From Tardiphaga sp. (GTDB taxonomy: Bacteria > Pseudomonadota > Alphaproteobacteria > Rhizobiales > Xanthobacteraceae), in the NCBI GenBank assembly GCA_028290325.1, contig JAQGJY010000152.1, positions 1 through 10,629 on the forward strand: a stretch of 10,629 nt of DNA. Direction: 5' to 3'. Of the stretch, positions 7,545 through 10,629 are shown one piece after another; within the stretch, counting starts at the first letter, position 1, and every line of letters starts with the position of its first letter. The position numbers and the translations under genes are program-made. The notes beneath the pieces were generated by a model. It made no database searches, was not told where the DNA came from, and saw nothing but the letters and a program-made list of their open reading frames with translations.

Positions 7545-8783
7545 ATGAAAGAGACGGACATGATCGAAACAGATATTGCGGTTGTCGGCGGCGGGTTGGC
7601 GGGATCGACAGCAGCCGCGATGCTTGGCCGCGCCGGCATCAGCACCGTGATGATCGACCCCCACGAGATCTATCCGCCGGACTTTCGCTGCGAGAAAATT
7701 TCCGGGCCGCACATCGATGCATTGAAGCGCACGGGCCTCGCCGATCTCGTGCTGCCCGCGACCACTTTCGATGGCGATAAAAGTGACGGCACCTCGTGGA
7801 TTTCGCGCTTCGGCCGCCTTGTCGACCGTCGTCCGGGAGACCAGCACGGCATCATGTACGACGACTTCGTCAATACGATGCGCCGCGCTATCCCCGACCA
7901 CGTCCCCCATTACGCCACAAAGGTGACGGGCCTCACCACCAGCGCGGATCGCCAGCACGTCACGCTATCCGATGGCCAGGTCGTTTCGGCACGGCTCGTG
8001 ATCCTGGCCAGCGGGCTGAATGTCGGCATCCGGCATTGGCTCGGCATTGAGCGCGAGGTCATCAGCCCGTGCCATTCGATCACCATCGGCTTCAACATGA
8101 AGCCGGTCGGCCGCGCGGCGTTCGATTTCGGATCGCTGACGCATTATACTGAGCGGCTGTCCGACAAGGTGGCGTACATCACGCTGTTTCCGATCGGCGA
8201 CGCGATGCGCGCCAACCTGTTCACCTACCGCGGCGCCGACGATCCGTGGTTGCGCGATATCCGGCACGACCCGGTCGCGACATTGCGCCGGATGATGCCG
8301 CATCTGGCCGATCTGACGGGCGACTTTGAGGTCGAAGGTCCGCTCAAGATCCGGCCGGCGGATCTCTACGTCAGCAAGGGCCATTTGCAGCCCGGCGTCG
8401 TCGTTGTCGGCGATGCGTTCTCAACCTCCTGCCCCGCCGCCGGTACGGGCTCCTACAAAGTTTTCACCGACGTCGAACGCCTCTGCAATGTGCATATTCC
8501 AGCGTGGCTCCGCAGCGAGGGCATGGGCGCTGAGAAGATCGCGGCGTTCTACGATGATCCGGTCAAACGGGCCTGCGACGAGTTCTCTTACAAGGAAGCC
8601 CAGAACCTGCGGTCGATGTCGATCGACAGCGGCTTGAAATGGCAGATGCATCGCTGGGCGCGCTTCGGCATGCGTCTGGCGAGCGGAACCTTCCGCCGGC
8701 GTCTGCGCGGCGCCAGGATGGTCAAAACCGTACCTGACAGGCGCGAGGCCCCAGCCGTGCCGCATCAGGACCGCGCCGCCTGA
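7545..8783 (+). CDS. FAD-dependent oxidoreductase / monooxygenase-like flavoprotein
   Basis: Predicted flavoprotein of the p-hydroxybenzoate hydroxylase / geranylgeranyl reductase fold class. The N-terminal Rossmann motif is DIAVVGGGLAGSTAAAML, with the glycines at residues 15, 17 and 20, followed by an acidic residue at the end of strand 2 (Asp38). A second FAD-contact motif of the GD type is VVVGDAFSTSCPAAGTGS (Gly289-Asp290). The segment VILASGLNVGIRHWLG resembles the family's middle DG region. Length (412 residues) suits a single-component enzyme. The basic, Arg-rich C-terminus after about residue 375 looks non-catalytic. The substrate is unknown. The start at 7545 is chosen because GGAG lies 7 nt upstream; ATG at 7560 is less well placed. 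It diverges from the acyltransferase gene and is followed after 89 bp by a small Cys protein. Confidence 0.82.
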   Translation: MKETDMIETDIAVVGGGLAGSTAAAMLGRAGISTVMIDPHEIYPPDFRCEKISGPHIDALKRTGLADLVLPATTFDGDKSDGTSWISRFGRLVDRRPGDQHGIMYDDFVNTMRRAIPDHVPHYATKVTGLTTSADRQHVTLSDGQVVSARLVILASGLNVGIRHWLGIEREVISPCHSITIGFNMKPVGRAAFDFGSLTHYTERLSDKVAYITLFPIGDAMRANLFTYRGADDPWLRDIRHDPVATLRRMMPHLADLTGDFEVEGPLKIRPADLYVSKGHLQPGVVVVGDAFSTSCPAAGTGSYKVFTDVERLCNVHIPAWLRSEGMGAEKIAAFYDDPVKRACDEFSYKEAQNLRSMSIDSGLKWQMHRWARFGMRLASGTFRRRLRGARMVKTVPDRREAPAVPHQDRAA

Positions 8784-8809
8784 TGATCGGCGCATCCGCG
8801 TTTGATGGT

Positions 8810-8843
8810 TTGTCGATTTGAAGATCGTTTGTTAGATATCTTC
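8810..8843 (+). promoter_or_regulatory. Candidate promoter and inverted repeat upstream of the Cys protein
   Basis: TTGTCG (8810-8815), a 17-nt spacer and TAGATA (8833-8838) make a weak sigma-70-like promoter with correct spacing. An inverted repeat, GAAGAT (8820-8825) and ATCTTC (8838-8843), overlaps the spacer and -10 and could be an operator. AGATATCT (8834-8841) is itself palindromic. Together they suggest the small gene may have its own regulated promoter rather than relying on the oxidoreductase transcript. Confidence 0.3.
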
Positions 8844-8872
8844 CAATCCCAGCCAGAAACGCGAGTGCACGC

Positions 8873-9100
8873 ATGTCCCAGGCAGTGACCCCGGCAACGA
8901 TCTACGATGAACAAGTGGAGAGCGCCGTCGCGGCCAACGATATCGATACGCTGATCCGCTACGCTTACGGCTCGCCCTGCCTCTGCACCACCAAAAAGGG
9001 CGAGCCCCTGTGCGTCTGCAAGATGCAGGAAAAGGCGCTGCGCGCCAAACTGGTGCCGCTGGCTTTGTTCAAGAACAGGATCGAGCGCGTCGCGTCGTGA
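8873..9100 (+). CDS. Small protein with paired CxC motifs, possible metal binder
   Basis: A 75-residue protein that I do not recognise as a named family. The first half (residues 1-33) looks helical and acidic. It is followed by SPCLCTTKKGEPLCVCKM, in which Cys36, Cys38, Cys47 and Cys49 form a CxC-x8-CxC pattern suited to a zinc ribbon-like or Fe-S site. The C-terminal part is basic and hydrophobic (ALRAKLVPLALFKNRIERV). There is no signal peptide or membrane segment, so it should be cytoplasmic. The ribosome binding site is weak. It lies 89 bp after the flavoprotein gene and may share a transcript, or use the candidate promoter at 8810-8838. Codon usage fits the local GC-rich pattern, supporting a real gene. 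Function unknown. Confidence 0.72.
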   Translation: MSQAVTPATIYDEQVESAVAANDIDTLIRYAYGSPCLCTTKKGEPLCVCKMQEKALRAKLVPLALFKNRIERVAS

Positions 9101-9129
9101 TCAACAGGCCGCGCGAAGGCGTGTTGATC
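9099..9129 (+). terminator. Hairpin overlapping the stop codon of the Cys protein
   Basis: GATCAACA (9099-9106) and TGTTGATC (9122-9129) are perfect 8-bp inverted arms around a 15-nt GC-rich centre that can form a further GCC/GGC stem. The left arm overlaps the TGA stop codon. No T-run follows, so it is either a U-less terminator or an mRNA end-stabilising structure. Confidence 0.4.
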
Positions 9130-9137
9130 GGAAGCCA

Positions 9138-9182
9138 TGCTGCACGGGGGGTCGTGCTGCAAGGGGGGTCGTGCTGCACGGG
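9138..9182. repeat. G-rich 17-bp tandem repeat, about 2.6 copies
   Basis: The unit TGCTGCACGGGGGGTCG occurs at 9138-9154. It repeats at 9155-9171 with one change (CAC to CAA) and again as a partial copy at 9172-9182. Each full copy contains a run of six Gs on the plus strand. It is non-coding. The near-identity of the copies implies a recent duplication by slippage. Confidence 0.85.
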
Positions 9183-9191
9183 AAATCGTAT

Positions 9192-9211
9192 CCGACTTCG
9201 ACCCGAAGCGG
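9192..9211. repeat. Small hairpin, possible remnant of a dispersed intergenic repeat
   Basis: CCG-A-CTTCG pairs with CGAAG-CGG around an ACC loop, giving an 8-bp stem with one bulged A. The sequence around CCGACTTCGACCCGAAGCGGTGCC resembles a short repeat that I recall from intergenic DNA of Bradyrhizobium and Rhodopseudomonas genomes. That resemblance is from memory and unverified. Confidence 0.35.
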
Positions 9212-9250
9212 TGCCAGACCTGAAGCAGTGTTGGACCTGAAGCAGTGTTG
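9200..9250. repeat. Second 17-bp tandem repeat abutting the tRNA 3' end
   Basis: GACCTGAAGCAGTGTTG occurs twice in perfect tandem (9217-9233 and 9234-9250). A diverged copy precedes them (9200-9216, 12 of 17 bases matching). The unit is unrelated to the G-rich 17-bp repeat nearby. On the minus strand the units can be read as TCCAACACTGCTTCAGG, and the first TCCA coincides with the discriminator and CCA end of the tRNA-like gene. Confidence 0.8.
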
Positions 9251-9321
9251 GAGCGGATGGAGAGGAATCGAACCTTCACCTCCAGTTGGAAACTGGCGCT
9301 CGACCTTCGAGCTACACCCGC
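9249..9321 (-). tRNA. tRNA-Gly(UCC)-like gene, irregular and possibly a pseudo-tRNA
   Basis: On the minus strand a 73-nt sequence has a 7-bp acceptor stem (GCGGGTG with CATCCGC, one G-U), T at the discriminator position as in bacterial tRNA-Gly, an encoded CCA, a 4-bp D stem (GCTC/GAGC) with GG in its loop, an anticodon loop TTTCCAA giving UCC, and a TTCGATT T loop. Several features are abnormal. Only four good pairs (CCAG/CTGG) form the anticodon stem. The T stem GAAGG/CCTCTC needs a bulged C or an A-C mismatch. The usually invariant A14 and A21 appear as G and C. It is either a decayed duplicate or a divergent functional tRNA. It lies downstream of the ABC transporter gene, with no clear promoter of its own. 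Confidence 0.6.
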
Positions 9322-9456
9322 GAAATCAACAGAGCACCTAAATCAACAAGCCGGCGCGACACTCACGGCGACGATCGCCACGTTTGAGCATTTACATAAA
9401 TTAGACTGAATTATTGCGCCTCGTCTTGCGCCAGATTGCCGCAGCACGGACTGTGC
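9322..9456. other. AT-richer spacer between tRNA-like gene and ABC transporter
   Basis: No gene is visible here. Around 9385-9415 the DNA is notably AT-rich for this window. A 5-bp hairpin, AGCAC/GTGCT (9443-9457), overlaps the ABC transporter stop codon, and a GCGC inverted pair (9416-9431) follows it on the minus strand. These could help end the transporter message, but neither is a convincing terminator. Confidence 0.35.
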
Positions 9457-10629
9457 TTAATCCTCGTCGTCATCGTCGTCGTCATCATCGTCCGTGTCGT
9501 CAGCGCTGTGCGGCATGTGGCCCTGATCGTCCCACAGCTTGCGATACGTACCCCCAAGCTCGAGCAGTTCGGCATGCGAGCCGCGTTCGATCGCCCTGCC
9601 CCCGGAAATCACGATGATCTCGTCCATCTCGACCACCGAGGTCAGCCGATGCGTCGAGAAGATCATGGTGCGGCCCTCGGCCAGCGTCAGCAGCGTGCGG
9701 TTGATCGCGGCTTCGGTGGTTTGATCGAGTGCCGACGTCGCCTCGTCGAGCAGCAGCAATGCCGGATCGCGGACGATCGCGCGCGCAATAGCGATCCGCT
9801 GACGCTGGCCGCCGGACAGCGTGTCGCCGCGCTCGCCGACCGACGTCTCGTAGCCCTCCGGCAGGCTCATGATGTAATTGTGAATCTCGGCTTTCCTCGC
9901 GGCCTCCTCGACTTCTTCATCGGTCGCGTTCTCCTTGCCGAGCCGGATGTTGTCGCGGATCGACATGTTGAACAGCATGTTTTCCTGGAACACCACGGCC
10001 ATGCTGGAGCGCAGCGACTCGCGGGTCACCTTGCGGATATCGACGCCGTCGATGGTCAGACGCCCCTCGTCCGGCACATACAGGCGCAGGATCAGATTGA
10101 GCAGCGTGCTTTTGCCCGAGCCGGATGGCCCGACGATGGCGATAGTCTTGCCGACATTGAGCTTGAGGCTGAGATTGTCCAGCACCGGCGACGTCGCGCC
10201 TTCGTACTTGAAGGTGACGCGATCGAAGGTGATGTCGTTGGTGATGCGCGGCAGCGCGGGCGCGTTAGGCTTGTCGGCACCGCGGGTCGGCTCGTCGAGC
10301 AGTTCCTGCATGTGACGCACCGCCGCCGCCGACGAGATCGACACCGGAATGAAATGCATCAGATGCGCGATGTTGTAGGAAACTTCCCAGAACGCGCTTT
10401 CGAAGGTCACAAAGGTGCCGATCGTGATCTGACCCTTGGTCGCAAGATATGCGCCGATCGCCAGCACCACGAGGTGCAGCAACAGCACCGAAACCGTCAC
10501 TGAACGCTCGACCATCGTCGACAGGAACGTCGCCGCCGCGATCTTGCGGCGCGCGTCCTTGTTCCGCAGTGTGAACCAGCCCATCGTCCGACGTTGCAGG
10601 CTGAATGCCTTGACGACCGCCTGCGCGGC
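9457..10629 (-). CDS. ABC exporter, fused permease-ATPase (N-terminal part outside window)
   Basis: Half-transporter of the ABC exporter class, expected in the inner membrane as a dimer. The window shows the last 390 residues. The 5' end lies beyond the right edge, since the frame is open through QAVVKAFSLQRRT, a typical internal exporter segment before the last helices. Two hydrophobic stretches follow (near VTVSVLLLHLVVLAIGAYL and IAHLMHFIPVSISS). The nucleotide-binding domain has Walker A GPSGSGKST (coded at 10105-10131), Q-loop VFQEN, signature LSGGQ, Walker B LLLLDE, D-loop SALD and H-loop STHR, all intact. The protein ends in an unusual acidic tail with nine consecutive aspartates. The substrate cannot be told: this class exports lipids, glycans, peptides or drugs. 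Confidence 0.93.
   Translation of the reverse strand, partial: AAQAVVKAFSLQRRTMGWFTLRNKDARRKIAAATFLSTMVERSVTVSVLLLHLVVLAIGAYLATKGQITIGTFVTFESAFWEVSYNIAHLMHFIPVSISSAAAVRHMQELLDEPTRGADKPNAPALPRITNDITFDRVTFKYEGATSPVLDNLSLKLNVGKTIAIVGPSGSGKSTLLNLILRLYVPDEGRLTIDGVDIRKVTRESLRSSMAVVFQENMLFNMSIRDNIRLGKENATDEEVEEAARKAEIHNYIMSLPEGYETSVGERGDTLSGGQRQRIAIARAIVRDPALLLLDEATSALDQTTEAAINRTLLTLAEGRTMIFSTHRLTSVVEMDEIIVISGGRAIERGSHAELLELGGTYRKLWDDQGHMPHSADDTDDDDDDDDDED
9460..9501 (-). repeat. GAY-codon trinucleotide tract encoding a poly-Asp tail
   Basis: The last 14 codons of the ABC transporter are DDT, then nine Asp, then Glu-Asp: 12 of 14 residues are aspartate. Codons alternate between GAC and GAT, so it is an imperfect trinucleotide repeat that could change length by slippage. 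The codon mixture suggests the acidic tail is not a very recent expansion of one codon. Confidence 0.85.

Noticed and set aside
9138..9250. Possible CRISPR-like array
   Set aside because: The repeat units are 17 bp and directly contiguous, with no unique spacers and no cas genes nearby. They are simple tandem repeats.
9249..9321. tRNA-Sec or tmRNA fragment
   Set aside because: The D arm, a 7-nt anticodon loop with TCC, a short variable region and the T discriminator fit tRNA-Gly. There is no long variable arm and no tmRNA tag region.
9436..10503. 355-codon plus-strand open frame opposite the ABC transporter gene
   Set aside because: The minus strand encodes every ABC ATPase motif. The plus-strand frame is a shadow, including the VVIVVVIIVRVV stretch, which is only the reverse of the Asp codon tract.

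Overview
The window is GC-rich chromosomal DNA from an alphaproteobacterium. The EF-Tu, EF-G, S7, S12 and S10 sequences and the joined str/S10 gene order point to the Rhodopseudomonas-Bradyrhizobium-Nitrobacter-Afipia group. I recognised this from memory, not from a search.

Layout. Positions 1-5392 carry, on the minus strand, rpsL, rpsG, fusA and tuf (the str operon), running directly into rpsJ and rplC (the start of the S10 operon). rplC is cut by the left edge. All gaps are short (15-86 nt) and no strong internal promoter is visible, so this may be one long transcription unit. Its most convincing promoter is CTTGAC/TATAAA at 5817-5844, over 400 nt upstream of rpsL. That predicts a long 5' leader with several small hairpins and three short ORFs. 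Positions 6029-7329 hold a minus-strand gene for a BioF2/CelD-like GNAT acyltransferase, ending in a GC-rich hairpin. Positions 7330-7544 are an AT-richer divergent promoter region. An FAD-dependent oxidoreductase follows on the plus strand (7545-8783), then a 75-residue protein with paired CxC motifs (8873-9100). Positions 9101-9321 are a patch of inverted repeats, two different tandem repeats that both have a 17-bp period, and an irregular tRNA-Gly(UCC)-like gene on the minus strand. Positions 9457-10629 are the 3' part of a minus-strand ABC exporter gene with a poly-aspartate C-terminus.

How it fits together. The translation block makes small-subunit proteins S12, S7 and S10, large-subunit protein L3, and elongation factors G and Tu, which are co-regulated with growth rate in many bacteria. 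The acyltransferase, oxidoreductase and Cys protein look like accessory genes next to this core; their substrates cannot be read from sequence. I see no phage, CRISPR, transposase or recognisable defence system. The features most worth a second look are the repeat/tRNA patch at 9138-9321, the CxC protein and the long rpsL leader.
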